Origin: Flavobacteriales bacterium
GTDB lineage: Bacteria > Bacteroidota > Bacteroidia > Flavobacteriales_D > Sanyastnellaceae
Reading direction: 5' to 3'
DNA: 42,884 nucleotides
Assembly: GCA_947442505.1 (NCBI GenBank)
Contig: CANEVR010000017.1
Location: 1-42,884, forward strand
The notes beneath the pieces were generated by a model. The model worked only from the letters and a program-made list of their open reading frames with translations, did not search any database and was not told where the DNA came from. Position 1 is the first letter of the stretch. Each line of letters starts with the position of its first letter. Of the stretch, positions 1 through 8,843 are shown piece by piece. A program made the translations under genes and the position numbers.

Positions 1-1
1 A

Positions 2-355
2 ATAACTGAAGGATGGTGCGGTGACAGTGCACAGATATTGCCTTACATGGAAAAGTGGGCATCTGCCAAAGGGCATGAGATGCGGATTGTATTGCGCGAT
101 GAAAATTTGGATTTGATGGATCAATTCCTTACCAATGGAGCACGCGCCGTTCCAATGTTTGTGTTTATCAATGCAGATGGTTCGTTGTTGGAGAAATGGG
201 GTGCTAGGCCCAAAGCTTTACAAGAAAAGGTTGTACAGTGGAAGGCAGAAGGCTTGGAGAAAGAGACTTTTATTACCATGATTCACAAGTGGTATGCTGA
301 TGATAAAGGGAACACATGCATAGAAGAATGGGAGCGTCTTTCATCAGCCAATTGA
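2..355 (+). CDS. Thioredoxin-family protein, 5' end missing
   Basis: The reading frame is open from the first bases of the window, so the N-terminus lies outside. The visible part begins with a WCGDS motif, the active-site-like loop of a bacterial thioredoxin subfamily with one cysteine followed by Gly-Asp instead of the usual CxxC. It continues with the thioredoxin-like stretch ARAVPMFVFINADG, whose cis-proline is the P after AV. About 117 residues are visible. With a single cysteine in the motif it may act as a disulfide reductase through another partner or have a non-redox role; this cannot be decided here. It ends 19 bases before lgt, which has its own promoter box in the gap. An ATG or TTG inside the visible part is not the true start, because the WCGDS motif lies upstream of them. 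Confidence 0.75.
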   Translation: MTEGWCGDSAQILPYMEKWASAKGHEMRIVLRDENLDLMDQFLTNGARAVPMFVFINADGSLLEKWGARPKALQEKVVQWKAEGLEKETFITMIHKWYADDKGNTCIEEWERLSSAN

Positions 356-362
356 TGCGCCT

Positions 363-370
363 TATATTTG
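363..370 (+). promoter_or_regulatory. TAnnTTTG promoter box of lgt
   Basis: TATATTTG matches the Bacteroidota -7 consensus TAnnTTTG and is followed by only four bases before the lgt ATG at 375. Initiation usually falls a few bases after this box, so the lgt mRNA should be leaderless or nearly so. Confidence 0.6.
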
Positions 371-374
371 TCCC

Positions 375-1556
375 ATGTACCCAACTCTTTATCATGCCCT
401 TTTAGATCTATTTGGTCTGGAATTGCCTTTTCTCAAACTGGTTAATAGCTTCGGTTTTTTCGTGGCCCTGGCATTTATTTCAGCCAGTGTTTTGCTTAAG
501 ATGGAAATGAAGCGAATGGAGTTGAAGGGTATCTTCCCTGCTCAAAAGGTAAAGCAGATATTGGGCGCAGGGCCTCAATGGAGTGAGATTATTACCAATG
601 CCTTTTTGGGTTTTTTCTTGGGCTGGAAAATGATTTTTCTATTTGTCAATAGTGATGAGATTTTCGCGCATGGCATGGCTCAGAAAGCTTTGATGTCGGG
701 GGATGGCTATCCATTGTTGGGTGTTTTGTTGGCCTTGGTTTTGGGTGGTTGGAAGTATTGGGAGGATAAGAAAGCCCAATTGCCCCAGCCCAAGGAGCAA
801 ATTGTTGAAGAGCCTGCTCATCTGTTGGTTGGGTCCATCACTTTTGTTGCTGCCATCGCGGGAATGTCAGGGGCAAAGTTGTTTCATCTTTTAGAAAACC
901 CCAATGAATTGGTTGTCTTTTTTAGCAACCCATCGTTGGAGAATTTTACGAGTGGGTTAACCATTTACGGAGGAATAATTGTTGGTTCTATTGTTGTATT
1001 GATTTATGCCAAGAAAAAGAATTTGCCGCTTTTGCATTTGTCGGATGCCGCAGCGCCAGGAATGATTTTGGCCTATGGAATAGGTAGAATGGGATGTCAA
1101 ACCAGTGGAGATGGAGATTGGGGTATTGACAATCCTGCGCCGATGCCCAATTGGATGCAGTTTTTACCAGATTGGATGTGGTCGTATGATTATCCCAACA
1201 ATGTTTTGGGAATGGGCGTCCCCATAGAGCAAGGGGAGATTTTTCCCGGTTACGGAACCCACCTTGAAATCCCTGTTTTCCCCACTCCCTTGTATGAGAC
1301 TATTCTGGCTACTCTGATTTTTTTCATTTTATGGTCATTGCGCAAGCGCATCCAAATTCCAGGAGTCATTTTCGCTCTCTATTTGGTTTTGAATGGCATT
1401 GAGCGTTTTTTTATCGAGCAAATCCGTGTGAATAATTTTGTAGAATATTTGGGCATGAAATGGACCCAAGCCATGGTCATTGCCTTGATGATGGTGGTGG
1501 GAGGAACAGCTGCCATTGTTGTATTAAAAAAATACCATGAGCGCAGCAGGACCTAA
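375..1556 (+). CDS. lgt: Prolipoprotein diacylglyceryl transferase
   Basis: Lgt moves a diacylglyceryl group from phosphatidylglycerol to the lipobox cysteine of prelipoproteins in the inner membrane, the first step of lipoprotein maturation. The protein has 393 residues with several hydrophobic segments. The Lgt signature appears in a Bacteroidota-like form, GRMGCQTSGDGDWG (about residues 237-250), with the key arginine R238 present. The upstream loop reads TIYGG (about 196-200), where the E. coli enzyme has a histidine-Gly-Gly; the tyrosine is a visible difference and may be a lineage feature. The protein is longer than the roughly 290-residue E. coli enzyme because of an extended N-terminal half. 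The start is set by the TATATTTG box four bases upstream. The 3' end overlaps mtaB by 20 bases, which suggests co-transcription. Two lipoproteins in this window (18334, 39674) would be substrates. Confidence 0.9.
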   Translation: MYPTLYHALLDLFGLELPFLKLVNSFGFFVALAFISASVLLKMEMKRMELKGIFPAQKVKQILGAGPQWSEIITNAFLGFFLGWKMIFLFVNSDEIFAHGMAQKALMSGDGYPLLGVLLALVLGGWKYWEDKKAQLPQPKEQIVEEPAHLLVGSITFVAAIAGMSGAKLFHLLENPNELVVFFSNPSLENFTSGLTIYGGIIVGSIVVLIYAKKKNLPLLHLSDAAAPGMILAYGIGRMGCQTSGDGDWGIDNPAPMPNWMQFLPDWMWSYDYPNNVLGMGVPIEQGEIFPGYGTHLEIPVFPTPLYETILATLIFFILWSLRKRIQIPGVIFALYLVLNGIERFFIEQIRVNNFVEYLGMKWTQAMVIALMMVVGGTAAIVVLKKYHERSRT

Positions 1557-2820
1557 AGTGGCTTTTCATACATTGGGTTGTAAATTGAATTTTGCTGAAA
1601 CCAGTGAGATTTCAAAAATCCTCACCAATGCGGGTTATGCCAAAGTTGAAATGACCGAACATCCCGATGTATTGGTCATCAATACCTGCAGTGTTACAGA
1701 TCAAGCAGATCAAAAATGCCGAAACATTGTTCGCCGCGCCATCAAAACCAATCCTGATGTCTTTGTCGCTGTTGTGGGCTGTTATGCCCAATTGAAGCCC
1801 GAAGAAATTGCGCAAATAGAAGGTGTGAGTGTTGTATTGGGAGCCAACGAGAAATTCAATATTTTACAGCACATTCAGAAGAGTGCTGAGGAGCGACAGA
1901 AGATCGTAGTAGGGCATATCAAAGAGGTGAATGAGTTTGTTCCTTCTTTTTCTTCGGGTGACCGAACCCGAACTTTTTTGAAGGTGCAAGATGGTTGCAA
2001 TTATTTCTGTGCTTTTTGTACCATTCCATTGGCAAGGGGGAGGTCGCGTAGCGCAAGTATTGCAGACACATTGAAACAGGCTGAATTGGCCGCAGAGAAA
2101 CGGGCCAAGGAGATTGTTTTGACAGGCGTGAATATTGGTGATTTCGGCACCGCCAATGGAGAAACTTTTTTGGATTTGATCAAAGCCTTGGATGCATTGC
2201 CGCATATTGAACGGTATCGCATTTCAAGTATTGAGCCCAATTTGCTGACAGAGGAAATCATTGCCTTTGTAGCTCAGTCAAAGAAGTTCATGCCGCACTT
2301 CCACATTCCGCTTCAAAGTGGGGATGATGAAATTCTTCGTGCGATGCGCAGAAGGTACCGAACAGATTTGTATCAATCTAGAATAGATAACATCAAGCGT
2401 CTCATTCCGGATGCTTGTATAGGAGTGGATGTAATTACAGGTTTTCCTGGAGAGACAGATGAGTTGTTTCAAAATACAATGAACTTTATTCAGTCTTTGC
2501 CCGTGTCGTATTTGCACGTCTTTACATACAGTGAACGTGCCAATACCACGGCACTCCGCATACAAGAAGTTGTTCCCATTGAAAAAAGGCAATTGCGAAC
2601 CAACCAGTTGAGAATGTTATCCGAGAAAAAGAAGCGTGCGTTTTACCAAGCTTTTACCCAAAGTGAACGTACAGTGCTGTGGGAGGGGGTTGATGAAGAA
2701 GGAAGAATGATGGGCTATACGGATAATTACATTCGTTTGAGCAAGCCATTTGATGCCGCGCAGGTAAATACACTGGAATCTGTTGTTATTGAAAACAACG
2801 GAGTGAAATTTGAATTTTAA
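1537..2820 (+). CDS. mtaB: tRNA t6A37 methylthiotransferase MtaB
   Basis: This radical-SAM enzyme adds a methylthio group to N6-threonylcarbamoyladenosine at position 37 of tRNAs. The 427-residue protein has the three cysteines of the N-terminal UPF0004 domain (about C15, C51 and C82) that hold the second Fe-S cluster. The radical-SAM CxxxCxxC motif follows in DGCNYFCAFCTIPLARGRSRS (cysteines about 154, 158, 161). The flanking IPLARGRSRS is typical of the MtaB branch; MiaB usually differs here. The C-terminal part fits a TRAM-like domain. It starts 20 bases inside the end of lgt, so it is probably translated from the lgt mRNA; no separate TAnnTTTG box was seen. The downstream neighbour is convergent. 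Confidence 0.9.
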   Translation: MSAAGPKVAFHTLGCKLNFAETSEISKILTNAGYAKVEMTEHPDVLVINTCSVTDQADQKCRNIVRRAIKTNPDVFVAVVGCYAQLKPEEIAQIEGVSVVLGANEKFNILQHIQKSAEERQKIVVGHIKEVNEFVPSFSSGDRTRTFLKVQDGCNYFCAFCTIPLARGRSRSASIADTLKQAELAAEKRAKEIVLTGVNIGDFGTANGETFLDLIKALDALPHIERYRISSIEPNLLTEEIIAFVAQSKKFMPHFHIPLQSGDDEILRAMRRRYRTDLYQSRIDNIKRLIPDACIGVDVITGFPGETDELFQNTMNFIQSLPVSYLHVFTYSERANTTALRIQEVVPIEKRQLRTNQLRMLSEKKKRAFYQAFTQSERTVLWEGVDEEGRMMGYTDNYIRLSKPFDAAQVNTLESVVIENNGVKFEF

Positions 2821-2856
2821 TTTTTGTTTGAGCGATTCTTGCGATTCATTGACGCA

Positions 2857-3123
2857 TCAAATGGGTAGTGGCATCCATTTGGTAACCGAAGTGAAAAAGC
2901 AATTGCTATTGCCTTCTCCAGACCAAAAGTGAACCCCATACTTTAACCCGCGCTCACTTTCTGCTGGATAGAAGTCTTGGCAAAATTTCATGATCATGAC
3001 CTCTCGCATTTCAAATTCGCCGCTTTTACCGGGAAGAAAGTGTTTGTTGTTGGGGATGAAAACCAACACACGCTGACCGTCGGCAGGTAGGGCATCTTGA
3101 GGGCTGATCCAGTTTTGTGACAT
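2857..3123 (-). CDS. DUF551 domain small protein
   Basis: This 88-residue protein begins with a pattern typical of DUF551 (WISPQDALPADGQRVLVFIP): a tryptophan, a Leu-Pro and a Gly-x-x-Val-Leu-Val strand. It also has a C-terminal WSGEGNSNCF and VTKWMPLP, where the closing W-x-P-L-P is also characteristic. DUF551 proteins are of unknown function and are common in phage and bacterial genomes. Its ATG lies 3 bases after the stop of the enoyl-CoA hydratase gene on the same strand, so it is the last gene of a three-gene operon starting at 4454. There is no signal peptide, so it should be cytosolic. A functional link to the hydratase is possible but not shown. Confidence 0.7.
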   Translation of the reverse strand: MSQNWISPQDALPADGQRVLVFIPNNKHFLPGKSGEFEMREVMIMKFCQDFYPAESERGLKYGVHFWSGEGNSNCFFTSVTKWMPLPI

Positions 3124-3126
3124 GAT

Positions 3127-3897
3127 TTATTTACCTTGAAAAACAGCTTTTCTTTTTTCTAAAAATGCCTGCACGCCTTCTTTGTGATCTGCTGTAGCCC
3201 CTGCTTCCAATTGGCCTTTGAGTTCGTTTTGCAATTGGGTAGGCAAATCGGCTTGCATGCTTTTTTGCAAAGCAAACTTTGTAAGAGCCAAAGCTCTTGT
3301 TGGCATATTGGACAACTGTGTGGACAAAGCATCAACAGCGTTTGTAAATTGATCATCCTCGACACTTTGATAAATCATACCCATTTGCATGGCCTCATCT
3401 GCCGTGACTTTGTCTCCTAGCATCATTTGGGCCAAGGCTCTTTGGTATCCGATCAAACGAGGCAAGAAGTAAGTGCCACCGCTGTCAGGAATCAAACCAA
3501 TTTTAGAAAAAGCTTGAATAAAGGCAGCGCTTTGTTTGGCAACAACAAAATCGCAGGCCAATGCAATGTTAGCGCCAGCACCAGCTGCCACTCCGTTAAC
3601 TGCTGCAATGACGGGCTTGGGCATTTCTGTTATGCGCAGAATGGACGGGTTGTATCCTTCTTCAATGATTTTTTTTAAACCGGGTCCGTTGGGATCAATG
3701 GCTTCTTGCAAATCCTGACCTGCACAGAAAGCTTTTCCTTCTCCGGTAATGATGACACAGCGGATGTTCTCATCGGAACTGGCCTCTTGTAAAGCGGCAT
3801 TGAATGTATCTGCCATTTCGCGGTTGAAACTATTGAACTTGTCAGGTCTGTTCAATGTGATGGTGGCAATGCCATTGTTGATGTTGTAATCAATCAT
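3127..3897 (-). CDS. Enoyl-CoA hydratase/isomerase, PaaG-like
   Basis: This is a 256-residue crotonase-fold enzyme. The two oxyanion-hole segments are visible as AGQDL (about 59-63) and GAGAN (about 106-110). The segment FSKIGLIPDSGGTYFLPRLIG, with aspartate about D138 rather than the glutamate pair of fatty-acid enoyl-CoA hydratases, is typical of PaaG. PaaG is the 1,2-epoxyphenylacetyl-CoA isomerase of phenylacetate breakdown and of related isomerases. No other paa gene is visible, so a role in phenylacetate degradation is uncertain, and a general 2,3-enoyl-CoA isomerase or hydratase function is the alternative. Its ATG overlaps the stop of the upstream membrane-protein gene by four bases (ATGA), and DUF551 follows after three bases, so the three genes are probably translated from one mRNA. 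Confidence 0.8.
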   Translation of the reverse strand: MIDYNINNGIATITLNRPDKFNSFNREMADTFNAALQEASSDENIRCVIITGEGKAFCAGQDLQEAIDPNGPGLKKIIEEGYNPSILRITEMPKPVIAAVNGVAAGAGANIALACDFVVAKQSAAFIQAFSKIGLIPDSGGTYFLPRLIGYQRALAQMMLGDKVTADEAMQMGMIYQSVEDDQFTNAVDALSTQLSNMPTRALALTKFALQKSMQADLPTQLQNELKGQLEAGATADHKEGVQAFLEKRKAVFQGK

Positions 3898-4454
3898 TTC
3901 TTTTTGTAGTAAAATTCTCTTCCTTTAATAAGTCTCCACAACAGTTGTTGCACCATTAGTAAGAAGGCGCTGAGCATGAGAATGCCCGTATACATGGCTT
4001 TGATCAGTTGCGGCCAGTTTTGATCACCCAATGACTTCATCCAAAAGGCAGAACCCAATAGGATAATGGTCATGCCCAAAACAGCAATCATAAAGTTCCA
4101 CCAAGGCAGATAGGCATCTTTCCACTCGTTGCATCGCGCAGTCACAATGACGGCAGCAATTTCGGCCATCATCATCCCTGGTAAAGAAAGCAGGGCTTTG
4201 ATGGAATAGCCTTGAACATACACGGCGATGAATAGAATGCACAGTTGAAAAACCAACAACGAGGCCAGTGCTTTTCGCCAGTTCAAAGTCAGCGCAACCA
4301 ATGTAATACCGGCCCATTCAAATGGAAGAATGGGCAAACCTTCCCAACGATTGGGAATGAGATAAAACAAGCCCATGGTAACCGCTCCCAAAGCTATTTT
4401 CCCCCAAACATCTACCGTGGGTGAAGAGCCGATTTTAATTTCGCGATCCAACAT
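3894..4454 (-). CDS. Integral membrane protein of unknown function
   Basis: This is a 186-residue protein with about five to six hydrophobic segments, a short basic tail (KGREFYYKKK), no signal peptide and no catalytic motif that I recognise. The arrangement of short hydrophobic helices with a conserved-looking polar loop (LPFEWAGITLVALTLNWRK) loosely resembles small substrate-binding membrane subunits of ECF transporters such as BioY, but the resemblance is too weak for a call. The start is supported by a TATATTTG box four bases upstream. It is the first gene of an operon with the PaaG-like enzyme, which overlaps it by four bases, and DUF551. Confidence 0.75.
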   Translation of the reverse strand: MLDREIKIGSSPTVDVWGKIALGAVTMGLFYLIPNRWEGLPILPFEWAGITLVALTLNWRKALASLLVFQLCILFIAVYVQGYSIKALLSLPGMMMAEIAAVIVTARCNEWKDAYLPWWNFMIAVLGMTIILLGSAFWMKSLGDQNWPQLIKAMYTGILMLSAFLLMVQQLLWRLIKGREFYYKKK

Positions 4455-4458
4455 GCCG

Positions 4459-4466
4459 CAAATATA
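4459..4466 (-). promoter_or_regulatory. TAnnTTTG box of the 4454 operon
   Basis: On the minus strand the sequence reads TATATTTG, then four bases (CGGC), then the ATG at 4454. This matches the Bacteroidota -7 element in the near-leaderless spacing seen at several genes here. The rest of the 4455-4541 gap holds nothing else that I can identify. Confidence 0.6.
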
Positions 4467-4541
4467 GGATTAATCAATGGAACGTAGATTACTTAGATCG
4501 TTTCCAATAAGCCATCAATGATGGGAAAGTAGCAATGCCTA

Positions 4542-6398
4542 TCAATCAATTGTCGATTGCTCATGCTGCATTTGATAGAAGTGGTGGTAGATGCCTTTTT
4601 TCGCAATCAGTTCTTCATGGTTTCCAGATTCCATTACTTGACCATTTTCCAGAACAAGTATTAAATCACAATGTTGAATGGAAGAGACGCGATGTGAAAT
4701 AATGAGACTGGTTCTGTCTTTCATTCTCTTCTTAATTCCACGTAGTATTTTTTCCTCTGTGGCTGTATCAACTGCTGAAAGGCAATCATCCAAAAGCAAG
4801 ATTTGTGGATTGGTAATGAAGGCACGTGCAATGGAAATGCGTTGCTTTTGTCCGCCGCTGATGTTAATCCCTCGCTCTCCCAAGACCGTTTCCCATTGCT
4901 GTGGGAATTGCAATATGTCTTGAAGAACACCGGCATCATCCGCGGCGGCAATCAAATCTTCTTCGCTTGAGTTTTCTTTTCCAAAAAGGATATTGCTTTT
5001 GATGGTGTCAGAAAACAAAAATACTTCCTGAGGCACCCAGCTGATGGATGATCGAATTTGCTTTAGATCCAATTTTGGAAGAGGAATACCCTCAAATTGG
5101 ATTTCGCCTTGTATAGGGTCAAAGTTTCGGGTCATCAATTGGAAAAGCGTTGATTTGCCTGATCCAGTCTTACCAATGATACCCATGGACTGCCCTTTTT
5201 TCAATTCAAAGCTCACATTTTTGAGCGCTTTTATCCCGGTATCGGGGTAAGTGTAAGAAACATTTTCCCATTTGATGTTTCCTTGAATTGGAATGGAACT
5301 GCTTGGATTGTTTTGAATGATGGGCTGTGCTTGCAGGAACTCATTGATCCGTGTTTGGCTAGCTTCTGCCTTCCTAACGAGACTGGTTACCCAACCAACA
5401 CTGGCAAATGGCCATGTTAGTTGATTGACATAAAATACAAATTGAACAATGGTGCCAATAGTGATGGCGCCTTTTTCAACTTGCATTGCTCCAATGTAAA
5501 TGGTCAAAATAGTGCTGAGTCCAACCAATATGCTGATGACAGGCATGAATAAGGCATCAGATTTGACCAATTTCATTTGCAATCCTTTGTATTGATCGCT
5601 TTCCTTTTGAAAGTCATTGGAAAGTTTTCGTTCTTTTCTAAAGGATTTGATAACCCGAATACCACTGAAAGTCTCTTGAACAATGGTGGTCAATTTGCTT
5701 TGCTGCTTCTGAACTTTCTCCGTTCTTTTGTTGATGATGGTGCTGACATAAAATATACCCACCATCATAAGCGGCATGGGTGCCAGAGTGTAAAGGGTTA
5801 GGGTAGCGTCAATGTTCCACATCACGCCTGCACAAAGAACAATAAGTATAATCAAATTGATGGTGTACATGACAGCAGGCCCCAAGTACATTCGGACACG
5901 ATTCACATCCTCACTGATCCGATTCATTAAGTCTCCAGTTCTGTTTTGACGGTAAAATGAAACGTCCAAGGCCTGGTATTGCTGGTATATCTCATTCTTT
6001 AAATCATACTCAATGTGTCTTGACATGACAATGAGACTCTGCCTTTGATAAAAAAGGAAAACCCCCTTGATCAAATAGACCACGATGTATCCAGTAGCCA
6101 AAAGCAAACCGATGTACAGGCTGTAATCCTTCCAATTTTGCGCATTCAGCGTGAGTGCATCTCCCCATCCGGTCAATGAACTTATCCAATACAGCGATTC
6201 AGGGGTTTTTATGACAACATCATTTTTTTGAATGTTTTCTTGCTCTCGGATTAGTGTGGCAACAAAGTCAATTCCTTCACCGATAATTTGTGGAGCGTAG
6301 ACATTGAAAACATTGGTGAGTAGAATGAAAACAAAACCCGCCATCACGCGGCCTCTATACTTCCATAAATACTTGTTGAGGTAGGCGAGTGATTTCAT
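4542..6398 (-). CDS. ABC exporter, fused permease and ATPase
   Basis: This is a 618-residue half-transporter: an N-terminal membrane domain with about six helices (roughly residues 15-340) and a C-terminal nucleotide-binding domain. The Walker A motif is GKTGSGKST (409-417), the signature is ISGGQ (513-517), Walker B is ILLLDD (533-538) and the switch histidine is H569 in SHR. The residue after Walker B, normally a catalytic glutamate, is aspartate (D538, LLLDDCLSAVD). That form is known from MdlA/YheI-type halves of heterodimeric exporters. No second half-transporter is visible, so it either works as a homodimer with slow hydrolysis or pairs with a protein encoded elsewhere. The ATG overlaps the TAA of the upstream TonB-dependent receptor gene by one base (TAATG), so both are probably on one mRNA. 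Substrate unknown; MsbA-like lipid export and drug export are both possible. Confidence 0.85.
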   Translation of the reverse strand: MKSLAYLNKYLWKYRGRVMAGFVFILLTNVFNVYAPQIIGEGIDFVATLIREQENIQKNDVVIKTPESLYWISSLTGWGDALTLNAQNWKDYSLYIGLLLATGYIVVYLIKGVFLFYQRQSLIVMSRHIEYDLKNEIYQQYQALDVSFYRQNRTGDLMNRISEDVNRVRMYLGPAVMYTINLIILIVLCAGVMWNIDATLTLYTLAPMPLMMVGIFYVSTIINKRTEKVQKQQSKLTTIVQETFSGIRVIKSFRKERKLSNDFQKESDQYKGLQMKLVKSDALFMPVISILVGLSTILTIYIGAMQVEKGAITIGTIVQFVFYVNQLTWPFASVGWVTSLVRKAEASQTRINEFLQAQPIIQNNPSSSIPIQGNIKWENVSYTYPDTGIKALKNVSFELKKGQSMGIIGKTGSGKSTLFQLMTRNFDPIQGEIQFEGIPLPKLDLKQIRSSISWVPQEVFLFSDTIKSNILFGKENSSEEDLIAAADDAGVLQDILQFPQQWETVLGERGINISGGQKQRISIARAFITNPQILLLDDCLSAVDTATEEKILRGIKKRMKDRTSLIISHRVSSIQHCDLILVLENGQVMESGNHEELIAKKGIYHHFYQMQHEQSTID

Positions 6399-8815
6399 TA
6401 AAATTCAAAATTCCAAGTTACACTGGGTAAGATGGGAAACAAACTTACTTGGTAGGCTTTGGTTTGAAAATTTCCTTGACTGAAATCACCTTCTGCTGCA
6501 AAGTAGATGAAGTAAGGATTTCTTCTGTTGTAAAGATTGTAAATGCTGAAATTCCAACTGGACACAAAAACACGTTTCTTGAGCTGCGGATTAAGTCTTG
6601 CCATCTCCTGTCTTTCAATGCTGTTCTTAGAAATCAAATTCAATGAAATGTCTGCGCGGTGATAAGGAGCCATTCTAAAGCTGTTTCGATCACCATAAAC
6701 GTCAATGACATTGCCTTGATAGAAATATCGAGAGGTTGGCAAGGTGATGGCATTCCCAGTGGCATAAACGAACACAAAACCGATGTCTGCACGTTCGTTG
6801 ATTTTGTAGTTCATGACAAAATTGAAGTCATGCCTTCTGTCCCATCTGGATGGGAAGGGTCTTCCTTCATTGATTTCATCAAATTGACGCATTGTTTTCG
6901 CCCAAGTGTATCCAATCCAGCCGGTGACATTTCCGGTATTTCTTTTCAAAAAGAACTCTGCTCCATAGCTCCAACCTTTGCCGAACCAAAGCAGATTATC
7001 AATGTTGTCATTTACTGTTTGTGAAGGGTCGGCTCCTTCTTGGTACTCAGATACATTGAACATGTCTTTGTAGTATAATTCAACACTACTTTCCCATTTG
7101 TTTTCTTTGAAATCACGGAAATAGCCGATGCTGTATTGGTCAGAGAACTGAGGTCTGAGTCGATCCGTGCTTGGCAACCATACATCGGTAGGCAATGATG
7201 TAGGCGAAAAACTGTTCAAGTGGATGTATTGGAAATTTCTGTTGTATCCGGCCTTGATGCTGGCTCCTTCTTTTATCAAATATCTGCCGGAGAGTCTGGG
7301 TTCAAATCCCCAGTAGTCAGCAACTTTTTCACCATTGCCATAGGTAATGGTTTCTGGTGATCCCGCACCAATTAGACCTGTAGTTTCTGGATAAACATAT
7401 CTGGTAAATGAACCTGTGTGCAAGAAGTAACTTTGTCTCAAACCAATATTGACCTTCAACTTTTCATTGATGTCCCATTCATCCTGAATGTAAGCAGCAG
7501 ATTCATGTGAATTCAATCGGCTACTGTTGTTTAGATTGAATTGCGTATCACCACTGCTGGCGTAGGTGTTGTTGGGGGTGAAAATGTGATAAGTGTAATC
7601 AACTCCCCATTTGACTTTGTGATTGGGGTTGGGAAAATAGCTGAATTGTATTTTAGAACCATAATCGCGGATGCCACTTTTTAAACCAAATGTGAATTCC
7701 TCTTGACCTCCTTCAAAACTGAATGAATAATCAGTGAAGTAGAACAAGGTGTTCATGAAAAGTTTTGGGCTGAATATATGGTTCCATCTTAATGTACTGG
7801 TGGCATTGCCCCATGGGATTTTGGTGGAAAAACCAGCCTTGACACTGTTAAAGCTGAATACATCTCGACCCAAATAAGCACTGAGTGAAATCCAATCTTT
7901 GGAGCCCAACTTGTAATTGAACTTGGCATTGAGATCATAGAAGTAATATCCAGTTCCTTGAATGTTGGGGCGGCTGTTGATCAGTGGTTTTAAAAGAAAA
8001 TCGATGTAAGTTCTTCGTCCGGAGATGATGAATGATGATGTGTCCTTTTTTATAGGACCTTCTGCTGTAAAACGGGATGCAATGGTTCCAACCCCTCCTG
8101 TTCCGTGAAATTCCTTGTAATTGCCATCACGCAATGAGATGTCCAATACACTGGAAAGGCGACCACCATATCCGGAAGGAACTCCACCTTTGAAGAGCTC
8201 AATATTCTTGACAGCGTCCGCATTAAAAACGGAGAAAAAACCAAAAAGGTGAGAGGCGTTGTAAACGGTTGCGTTGTCCAGCAAAATTAGGTTTTGATCG
8301 ATACCACCACCACGGACATAAAAACCAGTATTGCCCTCTCCTGCACTTTGCACTCCTGGAAGAAGCGCGATGGTTTTTAAGATGTCCACTTCACCAAATA
8401 CAACAGGCAGTTTTTTGATTTGATCGATGGGCAACTCTATTCTGCCCATGTCCGTACTTTCTGTATTTCGATTGCGGTCAGCCTGAATCACCAAATCTCG
8501 GCTATTGTATTCCTCTAAATTAAAATTGATGACATCGTTTTTGATCAATTGCAGAGGCCGAACAATTTCCTGGAAACCAACAAAACTCACTTTGAGTTGA
8601 TATTCTCCTGCTGGCGCCGTGATGCTGTAATAGCCAAAATTATTGGTTGTTGCGCCATATGGTGTACCTGCCAGGAAAACAACGGCGCCAATCATGGTTT
8701 CTCCGGTCCGAGATTCACGTATTTCACCGCTGATGGTATATTTTTCTTGAGCAAATGTAACTGCAGGGGCAAAGGCTATCAGGCAGAACAAAAAGAAATG
8801 CATTAAAAATTTCAT
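6398..8815 (-). CDS. TonB-dependent outer-membrane receptor
   Basis: This is an 805-residue outer-membrane receptor. A signal peptide (MKFLMHFFLFCLIAF, cut near TFAQ) is followed by a carboxypeptidase-regulatory-like beta-sandwich (about residues 25-110: SGEIRESRTGETMIGAVVF), a plug domain (about 115-235, including VRGGGIDQNLILLDNATVYN) and a long C-terminal barrel ending in aromatic residues (WNFEF). Such proteins import large or scarce nutrients using TonB energy. No SusD-like lipoprotein is adjacent, so it is not a typical glycan-uptake pair. The ATG at 8815 is preferred over a TTG nine bases upstream because a TACTTTTG promoter box ends six bases before it. The gene overlaps the ABC exporter gene by one base, and the two may serve the same compound. 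Confidence 0.88.
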   Translation of the reverse strand: MKFLMHFFLFCLIAFAPAVTFAQEKYTISGEIRESRTGETMIGAVVFLAGTPYGATTNNFGYYSITAPAGEYQLKVSFVGFQEIVRPLQLIKNDVINFNLEEYNSRDLVIQADRNRNTESTDMGRIELPIDQIKKLPVVFGEVDILKTIALLPGVQSAGEGNTGFYVRGGGIDQNLILLDNATVYNASHLFGFFSVFNADAVKNIELFKGGVPSGYGGRLSSVLDISLRDGNYKEFHGTGGVGTIASRFTAEGPIKKDTSSFIISGRRTYIDFLLKPLINSRPNIQGTGYYFYDLNAKFNYKLGSKDWISLSAYLGRDVFSFNSVKAGFSTKIPWGNATSTLRWNHIFSPKLFMNTLFYFTDYSFSFEGGQEEFTFGLKSGIRDYGSKIQFSYFPNPNHKVKWGVDYTYHIFTPNNTYASSGDTQFNLNNSSRLNSHESAAYIQDEWDINEKLKVNIGLRQSYFLHTGSFTRYVYPETTGLIGAGSPETITYGNGEKVADYWGFEPRLSGRYLIKEGASIKAGYNRNFQYIHLNSFSPTSLPTDVWLPSTDRLRPQFSDQYSIGYFRDFKENKWESSVELYYKDMFNVSEYQEGADPSQTVNDNIDNLLWFGKGWSYGAEFFLKRNTGNVTGWIGYTWAKTMRQFDEINEGRPFPSRWDRRHDFNFVMNYKINERADIGFVFVYATGNAITLPTSRYFYQGNVIDVYGDRNSFRMAPYHRADISLNLISKNSIERQEMARLNPQLKKRVFVSSWNFSIYNLYNRRNPYFIYFAAEGDFSQGNFQTKAYQVSLFPILPSVTWNFEF

Positions 8816-8821
8816 CGTGTG

Positions 8822-8829
8822 CAAAAGTA
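8822..8829 (-). promoter_or_regulatory. TAnnTTTG box of the receptor gene
   Basis: On the minus strand TACTTTTG lies here, six bases before the receptor ATG at 8815. It sits back-to-back with the plus-strand box at 8836-8843, with six bases between them. Confidence 0.6.
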
Positions 8830-8835
8830 GTAGGT

Positions 8836-8843
8836 TATTTTTG
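8836..8843 (+). promoter_or_regulatory. TAnnTTTG box of the DUF5916 gene
   Basis: TATTTTTG lies six bases before the ATG at 8850, the same spacing as the divergent box on the other strand. Its upstream promoter half would have to lie over the start of the receptor gene. Confidence 0.6.

Noticed and set aside
3894-4454. BioY-like biotin transporter call
   Set aside because: Only a loose similarity of one loop; no diagnostic motif seen.
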